This document shows positions 25,375-33,979 of a stretch of DNA of 64,000 nucleotides, piece after piece (within the stretch, counting starts at the first letter, position 1; each line of letters opens with the position of its first letter). The translations under genes and the position numbers were made by a program. Source of the DNA: Nonomuraea guangzhouensis (GTDB lineage: Bacteria; Actinomycetota; Actinomycetes; Streptosporangiales; Streptosporangiaceae); contig NZ_JAHKRM010000036.1 of NCBI RefSeq assembly GCF_019396345.1, positions 62,001 through 126,000 of the forward strand, given 5' to 3'. The notes beneath the pieces were generated by a model. It had not been told where the DNA came from. It ran no database searches and saw only the letters and a list, made by a program, of their open reading frames with translations.

Positions 25375-28046
25375 TGGCCCGATCACCTCGCACCGGCAGA
25401 CGGGTGACGACCCGCGCGGGCACCGCCGCCCTGGCCGCGATGCTCACCGTCGTGCTCGCCGCCGGCGGCGCCGCGGCCAGCGACACGCTGCCCTGGACGG
25501 GCGACAGCGCGGCCGGCGCCCACCAGCCCTACCAGCACGGCTACTCCGTCACCGACCTGCTGCGCTGGAACCCCGCCGACGACGCCCACGCCGAGCTGTT
25601 ACGCGCCAAGGTGCCGCTCCAGAAGCGCAACGCCGCCAACGCCGCCACGCAGCGCACCCCCGCCCTGCCCGCCGACACGCAGCTGCTGACCCTGGCCGGC
25701 GACTACGGCAACGCCTTCTTCGAAAGTCACCCTTACACCAACGAGTTCAGCCAGTACCTCTTCAACTACTGGCAGTACGCCGACTTCTACGCCTCCTGGC
25801 ACGGCATGCCCACCGAGGGGGTGCCGGTGAGCTACTACGACCCGACCAAGGACTGGCGGGAGAAGTGGTTCGAGTTCGGGATGCTCAACCTGCCCAACCC
25901 CGGCTACACCAACGCGGCCCACGCGAACGGGGTGCGCTCGCTGGGGTGCGTCTTCTTCTCCGACAACGACCGCGGCGACCAGACCTACGCGGAGCTCCTG
26001 GTCCGTGACGCCGACGGCACCTTCCCCGTCGCCGCCAAGCTCGTCCAGCTCGCCAAGTTCTACGGCTTCGACGGCTACTTCATCAACCAGGAGGCGAAGG
26101 TCGCGCCGGCCGACATCCCGGCGTACAAGCAGTTCCTGCGGCAACTGCGCGCGGGCGGCATCTACGTGCAGTGGTACGACTCCATCAACAGCTCCACCGG
26201 CGCCATTTCGTACCAGAACGAGTTCAACGCGGTGAACGGCCCGTTCGTCCGCGACGCTCAAGGCGACGTGTCCGACTCCATCTTCCTCAACTACTGGTGG
26301 AACAGGACCAAGCTCACCAACTCCAAGAGCTACGCCGCCGGCCTCGGCCTGAACGCCCGCAAGAGCGTCTTCGCCGGTGTCGAGGCCGGGCAGTACCAGT
26401 TCGACCAGCCCTACAACCTCGACGACAACCTCGACGCGAGCGGCGCTCCGATGAACGCCATCGCCACCCTCGGCGCCGACTTCGTCTCCTCCGACTACGC
26501 CGCCAAGACCGACGACGCCGCCCAGCGAGACGTCTTCGACCGGGAACGCCGCTGGTGGACCGGCTCCTCCCAGGGCGCCACCACGCCGGAGGGCACCTGG
26601 AAGGGAATCTCGAAGTACATCGCCGAACGCTCCGTCATCAGCGGCACCACGTTCGCCACCTCCTTCAACACCGGCCACGGCCTGTCCACCTGGACCAAGG
26701 GCCGGCTGTCCAACCCGAAGGAGTGGGGGAACGTCAACCTCCAGGACCTCCCGGTGACCTGGCAGTGGTGGATCGACTCGGCCGGGACGCCCCTCAAAGC
26801 CGACTTCGACTACGGCCCCGCGTACACGCCGGCGAGCCGGTTCTCGTACCAGAAGATCGGCGCCTACAACGGCGGCAGCTCCCTCGTCCTCAGCGGCACC
26901 CTCGACAGCGACAACACCGCGCGGCTCTACAAGACGGACCTTCAGCTCACGAAGCGCTCGACCCTTGAGCTGACCTACAACAAGCCCTCGGCCAGCGACG
27001 ACTCCGAACTCCGGCTCGGCCTCGTCCTTGCCGCCAACCCGGCCAAGGTGATCCAGCTCCCGTTGACCGGCTCGGGCCGGCACACCACGGGGTGGACCAC
27101 CGGGTCGGTGGACCTGTCGGCGTACGCCGGTCAGCGTGTCGCCGCGCTCGGCCTGGTCGTCGCGGCCGGCGCCCGCCCCATCCCGGGATATCAGGTCAAC
27201 CTCGGCGCCCTGGCCCTGCGCGACGGCCAGGCCAACACCCCCGCCGCGCCGCAGGACCTGCGCATCACCGAGCTGCTCCCCGAGACCGGCGAACTGTTCC
27301 TGTCCTGGAAGCGCTCCGGGTACGACAAGGTACGCCGCTACGACGTCTACCTCGACGACACCTACCTCGGCGGAGTCTACGACGACGTCTACTACGTCAA
27401 GCGCTTCACGGCCACGTCGGGAACGATCAAGCTGGTGGCGGTCGGCCCGGACGGTTCGCAGAGCCCGGCGGCTACCACGTCGTTCGACCTGGCCACGGCG
27501 CCCGGCGGGGTGAAGACGTCGGCCAAGCCGGACGGCACGCTGACGGCCACCTGGACGTCCCCGGTCCGGGGGAGCGGCGGGCCCATCACCCTGAAGGTCC
27601 AGAGCCTCGACACCGCCCACCCGTACACCAAGGAGGTCGAACTCTCCGCGACGAGCACGGGCACGACGCTGACCGGCGTACCCGTCGACGGCGGCGACTA
27701 CCTCCTCAGCCTGCGGGCGGGAACCGGAACGATCACCGGGGCACGCGGGACGTTCGCCGACACCGAGATCAGCCCCTATCCGGCCGCGGCGGTGGCGATC
27801 AACGGGAACACGTTCACCTTCTCCCGGCCGGCCCTTCCGGACTGGCACACGTTGACCATCCTTGAGGACGGCCAGCCGAAGTCGTTCGCGACGACCTACA
27901 GCTCGGGCGCCAAGCCGTACATCATCCGCGGCCGCACCACCCGCGCCGCCGAAACGGTGACCATGTCCAGTGCCACCAGCAAGGTGGTCGCCATCCTGGA
28001 GGACTACGCCGGCAACAAGGCCACGACCGTCCTGCGAGGCAACTGA
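25374..28046 (+). CDS. Secreted GH85 endo-beta-N-acetylglucosaminidase
   Basis: About 890 residues. The ATG at 25374 (TGATG overlap with GH3, GAGGAG upstream) starts a signal peptide ending near GAAAS. GH85 features are strong: 'LFNYWQYADFYASWHGMPTEGVPVSYYDPTKDW' region, 'GFDGYFINQEAK' with the catalytic Asn238/Glu240 pair, and 'YVQWYDSIN'. Beta-sandwich and fibronectin III-like domains follow from about residue 470 to the end. The enzyme cuts between the two core GlcNAc residues of N-glycans, releasing an oligosaccharide outside the cell for the importer encoded upstream. It is the last gene of the operon and is followed by a strong hairpin. Confidence 0.93.
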   Translation: MARSPRTGRRVTTRAGTAALAAMLTVVLAAGGAAASDTLPWTGDSAAGAHQPYQHGYSVTDLLRWNPADDAHAELLRAKVPLQKRNAANAATQRTPALPADTQLLTLAGDYGNAFFESHPYTNEFSQYLFNYWQYADFYASWHGMPTEGVPVSYYDPTKDWREKWFEFGMLNLPNPGYTNAAHANGVRSLGCVFFSDNDRGDQTYAELLVRDADGTFPVAAKLVQLAKFYGFDGYFINQEAKVAPADIPAYKQFLRQLRAGGIYVQWYDSINSSTGAISYQNEFNAVNGPFVRDAQGDVSDSIFLNYWWNRTKLTNSKSYAAGLGLNARKSVFAGVEAGQYQFDQPYNLDDNLDASGAPMNAIATLGADFVSSDYAAKTDDAAQRDVFDRERRWWTGSSQGATTPEGTWKGISKYIAERSVISGTTFATSFNTGHGLSTWTKGRLSNPKEWGNVNLQDLPVTWQWWIDSAGTPLKADFDYGPAYTPASRFSYQKIGAYNGGSSLVLSGTLDSDNTARLYKTDLQLTKRSTLELTYNKPSASDDSELRLGLVLAANPAKVIQLPLTGSGRHTTGWTTGSVDLSAYAGQRVAALGLVVAAGARPIPGYQVNLGALALRDGQANTPAAPQDLRITELLPETGELFLSWKRSGYDKVRRYDVYLDDTYLGGVYDDVYYVKRFTATSGTIKLVAVGPDGSQSPAATTSFDLATAPGGVKTSAKPDGTLTATWTSPVRGSGGPITLKVQSLDTAHPYTKEVELSATSTGTTLTGVPVDGGDYLLSLRAGTGTITGARGTFADTEISPYPAAAVAINGNTFTFSRPALPDWHTLTILEDGQPKSFATTYSSGAKPYIIRGRTTRAAETVTMSSATSKVVAILEDYAGNKATTVLRGN

Positions 28047-28052
28047 CCGCGA

Positions 28053-28085
28053 AAAGCGGGGGCGGGATCGCTCCGCCCCCGCTTT
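28053..28085. terminator. Bidirectional hairpin terminator between convergent genes
   Basis: A 13-bp perfect stem (AAAGCGGGGGCGG paired with CCGCCCCCGCTTT) encloses a 7-base loop. The A and T ends can serve as a short U-tract in either direction. It lies between the GH85 stop and the convergent CocE-type gene stop. Confidence 0.88.
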
Positions 28086-29692
28086 CAGTGCCGGACCGGC
28101 AGGATCACGGCCGACGGATGCTGGAGATCGTGGTGGACCTCCTGGTCGGCGGGCCGGAGCGTGGTGGCGGTGGCGTGGGGTTCGCCGGTTCCCGGGTTGC
28201 GGGCGTAGCGGGGGAAAGCGCCGCTGGAGACCTGGACGCGGATGCGGTGGCCGCGCTTGAAGCGGTACGCGGTCGGCCACAGCGTCACCTTGGCGAGGCT
28301 GATCTCGTCCGCGCCGGTCAGGCTCACCAAACCGTCACAGACGTTGTACGAGCGGCCGCGCGGATCGACATCGCAGAGCCGGACGAACACATCCGCGTAC
28401 GGCAGGCTGGAGCGGAACCAGATCTCGGCGCTGACCTCGCCGACGACCTCGACGTCCTGGTCGAGCACGGCGGTGGTGTAGGTGCGCACGTCCGGACGAC
28501 TCTCCAGCGTGGTGTTGTCGGCCCGGCCGGCGCCGCGGACCATGCGCACCCCGCCGACCGCGGGTGTGGGGTCGGCCGGGTCGTAGCGGTAGCGGTCGGG
28601 CGGTGACTCGCCGGGCGGCTGGTCGGCCAGGTCGCCGCCGGGCTGGAGGTGGTAGCGCCGCGGCGCATGACCTTCCGGTGGCCAGGAGTCGAAGTCGCGC
28701 CAGGCTTCCTGCCCCATCACGTACAGGCGTACCGGCGCGCGCTCCGGTGGCTGCTGCCCGCGAGCGTGGGCGAGCCCGAACGCGATGTTCTCCCGCATCA
28801 CCGTGCTGCTCATACCGACGTGCGTCCACGGCCCGACCGTCAGTCGCGCGGGGCGCCCCGCCTCCTGCAGGGCCTGGAAGTCGCGGAGCTGGCCGGGCAG
28901 GAAGATGTCGTACCAGCCACCGATCGAGTGGACCGGAACGCTGACCCGCGCCACCCGGTCCCGATGGTCGAGCCCGGCCCAGCGCGGCGACTCCGCGTCG
29001 TGGGCCAGGACGTCCTGGATGTAGTCGACGCGGTGGCCGGTGGCGGCGACGTCGGCCCCGCCGAGCGGCAGGGCGAACAGCGCCCGGCTCCTCTTGCGAC
29101 CCTGGGTGAGCTGCCGCAGCAACGCGAAGCGGCGTTCCTGGCCGTCCACCTGGACGCCCCACCCGAACGGCGTCTCCAGGGACAGGCCGTCCGCGCGCAG
29201 GAATTCCAGCGTCAGCGCCGACTCGGTGACCTGCGCGACCATGGCCTTGACCGTCGGCGGCAGGCTGTCCGCGACGGCCCACTGGACGTAACCGAGGTAG
29301 CTGGCGCCGGCCAGGACGATGGACCCGCCGAACCACGGCTGCTTCCCCACCCACTCCAGCGTCGCCAGGCCGTCCTCGCGCTCCTGCCGCATCGGGTCGA
29401 AGACCCCGCCGGAGCCGAACGTGCCCCGGGTGCTCTGGACCACCGCCTGGAACCCGCGTTCGGCCCAGGGCAGCGCCATCGCGGCGCCGAAAAGCGGTCC
29501 GCTGCGTCCGTACGGGCTGCGCAGCAACACGGTCGGCAACCCGTCACCCCCGGTGCGCGGCGCCCAGCGGTCGGCCAGCAACTCGACCCCATCGGGCATG
29601 GGAACCCGCAGATCGTGGTGGACCGCGATGTCCCGCGTGAGCGGCGGGTCCAGCTTCAGTAAACGCTGCAGGACATGACTGAGGAGTTTCAT
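28085..29692 (-). CDS. CocE/NonD-family (S15-like) alpha/beta hydrolase
   Basis: About 535 residues. The alpha/beta hydrolase core contains 'LLRSPYGR', 'QSTRGTFGSGG' and the nucleophile Ser131 in 'LAGASYLGYVQW'. A cap follows, then the C-terminal jelly-roll domain ('AEIWFRSSLPYADVFVRLCDVDP' region) of the cocaine esterase/X-Pro dipeptidyl-peptidase superfamily. There is no signal peptide. Such enzymes hydrolyse esters, amides or acyl groups and the substrate cannot be predicted. It stands alone, convergent with the GH85 operon. The inverted repeat GGTAGC-N4-GCTACC at 29751-29766 upstream may be a regulator site. Confidence 0.88.
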   Translation of the reverse strand: MKLLSHVLQRLLKLDPPLTRDIAVHHDLRVPMPDGVELLADRWAPRTGGDGLPTVLLRSPYGRSGPLFGAAMALPWAERGFQAVVQSTRGTFGSGGVFDPMRQEREDGLATLEWVGKQPWFGGSIVLAGASYLGYVQWAVADSLPPTVKAMVAQVTESALTLEFLRADGLSLETPFGWGVQVDGQERRFALLRQLTQGRKRSRALFALPLGGADVAATGHRVDYIQDVLAHDAESPRWAGLDHRDRVARVSVPVHSIGGWYDIFLPGQLRDFQALQEAGRPARLTVGPWTHVGMSSTVMRENIAFGLAHARGQQPPERAPVRLYVMGQEAWRDFDSWPPEGHAPRRYHLQPGGDLADQPPGESPPDRYRYDPADPTPAVGGVRMVRGAGRADNTTLESRPDVRTYTTAVLDQDVEVVGEVSAEIWFRSSLPYADVFVRLCDVDPRGRSYNVCDGLVSLTGADEISLAKVTLWPTAYRFKRGHRIRVQVSSGAFPRYARNPGTGEPHATATTLRPADQEVHHDLQHPSAVILPVRH

Positions 29693-29879
29693 CGGTAGTG
29701 CCCCTTTCTGCGACTTCTGAGGTAGATCGCCCCCCGGTGTAAGCGAACGAGGTAGCAGCGGCTACCGCGGATGGTAGACCGCCTCGTCCAACCGGGGGTT
29801 GAAGACTGGCCGCCGATCTCTCCATACATTTTGGGCACCGTTCCCCGCCTCATACGGGGGAGTACCTGAGGAGAGCTTC

Positions 29880-31490
29880 ATGAGGCGATTAACCATCGTC
29901 ACGGCGGTCACCGCGGTGATCCTGCCCCTGCTGGCCGTCCTTCCCGGGCAAGCGGCCGTCGCCACGACGGCGGCGGACGGCGACCAGCCCGTCGGCCCCG
30001 GCCAGTACTTCTCCGACAGCAAGACCTTCGAGCTCAACGAGATCGACGCCTCGGCGGGTGCGATCGGCCGCAAGCACGGCGTGGCCGCCGTCGACGGCAG
30101 CCTGGCCCAGCCGAAGGCGGTGCCGGCCTCCCGCGCCGACCTGTCGGTGTTCGGGCCGGGCTGGCAGGCCGAATTCCTCGGCGGGACGACCGGCCGGAAA
30201 CTCGAGATCCTCAGCAACGCCGTCCAGGTCACCGAGCTCGACTCGGGGGAGAAGGTCCAGTACGCGTTCAAGAGCAGCGCCTCCTTCCCCGACGGCGGCG
30301 AGGTGCGGCGCTATGAGGCCGAGAACGGCTCCAAGCTCACCGAGACCACCCGGTGGGACACGACGGCCGGCGCGATGAGCACCACCATCAGCGAGACGAT
30401 GGCCACCAACCTCGGCACGACGGAAGCGGGCGACGACGGGTTCACCGACGACACTGGCAACCCGATCAGCTCGGCCAACCTCAACCAGGTCTACACCTGG
30501 CAGCAGACGGGCGTCTCCCAGGGCGACACCTGGAGGGTGACGCGCGTCGGCACGAACGCCTTCGGCACCTCGACCGTGCGGTACGACACGCAGGGCCGGG
30601 TCGCCACCGTCACCGAGCCCGCCGCCGGCGAGGAGCCCGAGAGCACGCTGGCCTTCACCTACGCGACGTCCACCACGGCCACGGGCACGGCCTTGGGCGA
30701 CTACGCGGGCCGGCTCAAGCAGATCACCCAGACGGCCGGCTCGGGAACGCCGGAGACCGTGGCCGCGTACGGATACGACACCGCCGGCCTGCTGCGCAGC
30801 ATGGCCGACCCGCGCGAGACCAGCATCCCGCCGGCGACCTATGGCTACGACGCGACCGGGCGGCTGACCACGGTCGACTCGCGCCTGTCGGGCGCCTGGG
30901 CGCTGGCCTACAGCGGCGACTCGGCGCTGCCCGCCGCGACCGCCACCTCCACCACCAGATGGCCGGACGCCTCCGCCACCGAGCCACCGGCGCTCGACCC
31001 GGCCGCTCCCGGCAGCGTCCCCAGTGGCGGCGTCGCGGGCCCGATGTCGTACCCGGCCTCCTGCTGGGCGGCCGTGCACTGGCTGTACCACAGCCGCAAC
31101 TGCGCGGCCTGGGCAGCGCACTACGGCTGGCACGCGCCGTACTGGAGGCAGCTGCCCACCAAGCGCTGGGTGGTCGGCATCCTCCATGACCACTGCACCA
31201 ATTCACCGGATGCTCCGTCGGGATTCAACTTCCGCGCCGCCTGCGACATGCACGACTACGGCTACGGACTGATCGGGAACAACCTGAAGCGGTGGTACTA
31301 CCCGTACTACCTCGACTGGAGCCGTAAGAACGACGTGGACGTCCTCTTCTACACCACCCTGCGCGACTGGACGTGCACCGCGTACAACAAGTGGGTGCGG
31401 CCGCTCTGCAAGAGCATCGCGTGGACCTACCTACAGGCCGTGCGCAAGAAGGGCAACCCCAGGAACGGCGCGAACGCGACCAAGGACTAG
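29880..31490 (+). CDS. Secreted YD-repeat protein with C-terminal phospholipase A2 domain
   Basis: About 536 residues. GAGGAGA precedes the ATG at 29880, and a signal peptide (MRRLTIV...LPGQAA) follows. Residues about 215-350 hold RHS/YD repeats such as 'VRYDTQGRVATVTEP', 'YGYDTAGLLRSMADP' and 'YGYDATGRLTTVD'. Residues about 405-536 match bacterial secreted phospholipase A2: 'CTNSPDAP', 'FNFRAACDMHDYGYG' with the catalytic His458-Asp459, a second Asp in 'KNDVDVLFY', and several cysteines for disulfides. The domain would hydrolyse phospholipid sn-2 esters with calcium. A short RHS stalk plus lipase end resembles a small polymorphic-toxin layout, but it has a general secretion signal and no adjacent immunity gene is evident. 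Confidence 0.83.
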   Translation: MRRLTIVTAVTAVILPLLAVLPGQAAVATTAADGDQPVGPGQYFSDSKTFELNEIDASAGAIGRKHGVAAVDGSLAQPKAVPASRADLSVFGPGWQAEFLGGTTGRKLEILSNAVQVTELDSGEKVQYAFKSSASFPDGGEVRRYEAENGSKLTETTRWDTTAGAMSTTISETMATNLGTTEAGDDGFTDDTGNPISSANLNQVYTWQQTGVSQGDTWRVTRVGTNAFGTSTVRYDTQGRVATVTEPAAGEEPESTLAFTYATSTTATGTALGDYAGRLKQITQTAGSGTPETVAAYGYDTAGLLRSMADPRETSIPPATYGYDATGRLTTVDSRLSGAWALAYSGDSALPAATATSTTRWPDASATEPPALDPAAPGSVPSGGVAGPMSYPASCWAAVHWLYHSRNCAAWAAHYGWHAPYWRQLPTKRWVVGILHDHCTNSPDAPSGFNFRAACDMHDYGYGLIGNNLKRWYYPYYLDWSRKNDVDVLFYTTLRDWTCTAYNKWVRPLCKSIAWTYLQAVRKKGNPRNGANATKD

Positions 31491-31499
31491 TGACCCGGG

Positions 31500-31532
31500 C
31501 CCGCGGACGCCGCTTGTGGTGGCGTCCGCGGG
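31500..31532 (+). terminator. GC-rich hairpin after the phospholipase gene
   Basis: A 12-bp perfect stem (CCCGCGGACGCC / GGCGTCCGCGGG) with a 9-base loop starts 10 bases after the stop. It lacks a T-run, as is common for actinomycete terminators. Confidence 0.75.
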
Positions 31533-31591
31533 TGCCGTGATGCAGGCGTGGATGTTGTGCAACTCCTTCGTGGCCCTGAGCGGAGACCGTG

Positions 31592-33979
31592 ATGAACCGA
31601 CGTCTTATTCGCCGCATCATCGCTGTGGCGGCGATCCTGTTCTCCTCGATGGCGGTCAGCGCCGACGTCTCCGCCTCGGCGCAGAGCCCGTGGGTGGAGC
31701 CCGGGCTGGCGCAGAAACTGGCGGGCGGCGCCCGTACCAGGGTGAACGTGGTGACGAAGGCCCGCGCGGACCTGCCGGCCGCGGCGAGCGCCGGGCAGGT
31801 GCTCCAGACGTTGTCCGTCTTACCCGTGGTCACGCTGCGCGCGGACCAGGCGGCATTGGAGCGGCTGGCCGCCCAGCCCGGCGTGGTCAGCGTGTCGGAG
31901 GACCGGCCGGTGCCGCCGGCGCTCGGTCCGAGCACCGCGCTCATCGGCGCCGACCGTACGCGTGCGGCAGGTCTGACGGGCGAGGGCAGTGTGGTGGCGG
32001 TGCTGGACACGGGCGTGGCGGTCAACCATCCCTTCCTGGGCGGCCGGGTCGTGGCCGAGGCGTGCTTCTCGCCCATCGATCCCGACTACTCGGCCACCAG
32101 CCTGTGCCCGGACGGTACGGCCCAGCAGGACGGGCCCGGCTCGGCGGACTCGGAAAGCGGCCCGTGCGCGGCCGTCGACCTGGACTGCGACCACGGAACA
32201 CACGTGGCCGGCATCGTCGCGGGTGACGGCGAGGGACTGGACGGCGACGACGGCAGCGGCGTCGCGCCGGGGGCTGACATCGCCGCCATCCAGGTCTTCA
32301 GCAAGTTCGACACCGAGGACTTCTGCGGGGTGGGCGGGACGCCGTGCGTGCTCAGCTTCACCAGCGCCCAGCTGGCCGGGCTGGAGAACGTCCTGGAGCT
32401 GAAAGGCGAGCTCCCCATCGTCGCGGCCAACCTGAGCCTGGGCGGCGGCAGATACACCGCGGCCTGCGACACCGACCCGCGCAAGCCCGCCATCGACAAC
32501 CTCCTGGCCGCCGGGGTGGCCACGGTGATCGCCGCGGGCAACAACGGCTACCCGGACGCGATCAGCGCCCCGGCCTGCGTCTCCTCGGCCGTTGCCGTGG
32601 GCAGCAGCACCAATGAGGACGCGGTCTCCTCCTTCAGCAACCGCGGCCCGCTCCTGGACCTCTTCGCTCCGGGATCCGACATCATCTCCTCGGTGCCCGG
32701 TGACGAATGGCGCTCCATGAGCGGGACGTCCATGGCCGCCCCGCACGTCGCCGGCGCGCTGGCGGTGTTACGCCAGGCCTTCCCCAACGCGGGTGTGGCC
32801 GAGCTGGTCTCGATGCTCAAGGAGAACGGCAGGAGCATCAGCTACCCCATCGCGACGACTCCACGGATCCAGCTCGACGACGCCGCCCTGGACGCGAACC
32901 CGAGACCGGGGCCCGACCAGTACTTCCACTCGCGCGGCCGGATCCTCGACAACGTCCAGATCAGCGCGAACTCCACCATGGCGGTGCAGGTCACCGGGGT
33001 CGCCGGGCTGCCCGCGGAGGGGATCCGCGCGGTCGCGCTCAACATCGCCGCCAAGGGCGACTGGTTCAACTCGGGCTCCGTGGCGGTGTACGCCTCCGAC
33101 CAGCAGGAGCCGGAGGGCAACACCCTCTTCTACGACCCCAACCGCTGGGCCTCCACCATGGTCATCGCGAAGGTCGGCACGGACGGGAAGATCAAGCTGG
33201 TGAACCGGAGCGCCGCCCCGGCCCGCGTGACGCTGGACGTCCACGGCCACACCCGCGCCCAGGCCGCCACCACCGTGGGCGGTACCTACCTGCCGATCTC
33301 CCCGGTACGGGTCGCGGACCGGACCGTCATCCCGGCATGGGGAAACGTTCAGCTGACGACCTCCGCCATGACCGGCCTCCCCACCTCCGGCGTGGACACG
33401 GTCGCGCTCACGGTGATGGTGAAGAGCTCCGCCACCGGGACGATCCGCGCCTACGCCGCCGGTGACGTCTATCCCGTCGACGCCAACATCGACTACCCGG
33501 CCAACGTCGCGGCGCAGTTCTTCACCATCGTCAAGCCCGGCTCCGACGGAAAGATCAACCTCCACAACCTCGGCGCCAACACCGTGGAGATCTCCGTCGA
33601 CGTGAGCGGCTATTACACCGCCGCCCAGCGGGGATCGACCGTCAAGGCGATCCGTCCGGCGTCGGTGGCCAAAGCCGTCACCATCACCGCGGGCGGCACC
33701 CGCGTGCTGACCTTCGCCGGCGTGCCGGACATCCCCGCATCCGGCGTCTCCGCCGTGGGCCTGACCATCGCCGCCAAGGCGACCACGGCCGGGGTCGTGT
33801 CGGTGGTTCCGCCAAGCGGGCCGAGCACCGCCCGGGTGGTGGCGTACGCGGCGGGCAAGGACACGACCGGCTTCACGACGGCGGCGCTGCGGAAGGACGG
33901 AACGGTCGTGCTGAAGAACGAGGGCACCTCGCAGGTAACCGTCTCCGTGGACGCCTATGCGTACTTCCCCGCCCGATGA
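31592..33979 (+). CDS. Secreted subtilisin-family (S8) serine protease with repeated C-terminal modules
   Basis: About 795 residues. GGAGA upstream favours the ATG at 31592 over the GTG one codon before. A signal peptide and a short propeptide precede the S8 domain, whose triad is Asp139 ('VAVLDTGVAVNHP'), His201 ('DHGTHVAGI') and Ser380 ('MSGTSMAAPHVAGAL'). The Asn of the oxyanion hole is in 'IAAGNNGYP'. Residues about 440-795 are three similar beta-rich modules of roughly 110-120 residues, each with a 'GLPxxGVxxVALxVxxK' line and ending 'VTLDVHGH', 'ISVDVSGYY' or 'VSVDAYAYF'. It acts outside the cell as an endopeptidase. It follows the phospholipase gene after a terminator. Confidence 0.92.
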   Translation: MNRRLIRRIIAVAAILFSSMAVSADVSASAQSPWVEPGLAQKLAGGARTRVNVVTKARADLPAAASAGQVLQTLSVLPVVTLRADQAALERLAAQPGVVSVSEDRPVPPALGPSTALIGADRTRAAGLTGEGSVVAVLDTGVAVNHPFLGGRVVAEACFSPIDPDYSATSLCPDGTAQQDGPGSADSESGPCAAVDLDCDHGTHVAGIVAGDGEGLDGDDGSGVAPGADIAAIQVFSKFDTEDFCGVGGTPCVLSFTSAQLAGLENVLELKGELPIVAANLSLGGGRYTAACDTDPRKPAIDNLLAAGVATVIAAGNNGYPDAISAPACVSSAVAVGSSTNEDAVSSFSNRGPLLDLFAPGSDIISSVPGDEWRSMSGTSMAAPHVAGALAVLRQAFPNAGVAELVSMLKENGRSISYPIATTPRIQLDDAALDANPRPGPDQYFHSRGRILDNVQISANSTMAVQVTGVAGLPAEGIRAVALNIAAKGDWFNSGSVAVYASDQQEPEGNTLFYDPNRWASTMVIAKVGTDGKIKLVNRSAAPARVTLDVHGHTRAQAATTVGGTYLPISPVRVADRTVIPAWGNVQLTTSAMTGLPTSGVDTVALTVMVKSSATGTIRAYAAGDVYPVDANIDYPANVAAQFFTIVKPGSDGKINLHNLGANTVEISVDVSGYYTAAQRGSTVKAIRPASVAKAVTITAGGTRVLTFAGVPDIPASGVSAVGLTIAAKATTAGVVSVVPPSGPSTARVVAYAAGKDTTGFTTAALRKDGTVVLKNEGTSQVTVSVDAYAYFPAR

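Noticed and set aside
25599..28280. 893-codon open frame antisense to GH85
   Set aside because: A by-product of high GC. It crosses the terminator hairpin and two convergent genes and has low-complexity composition.
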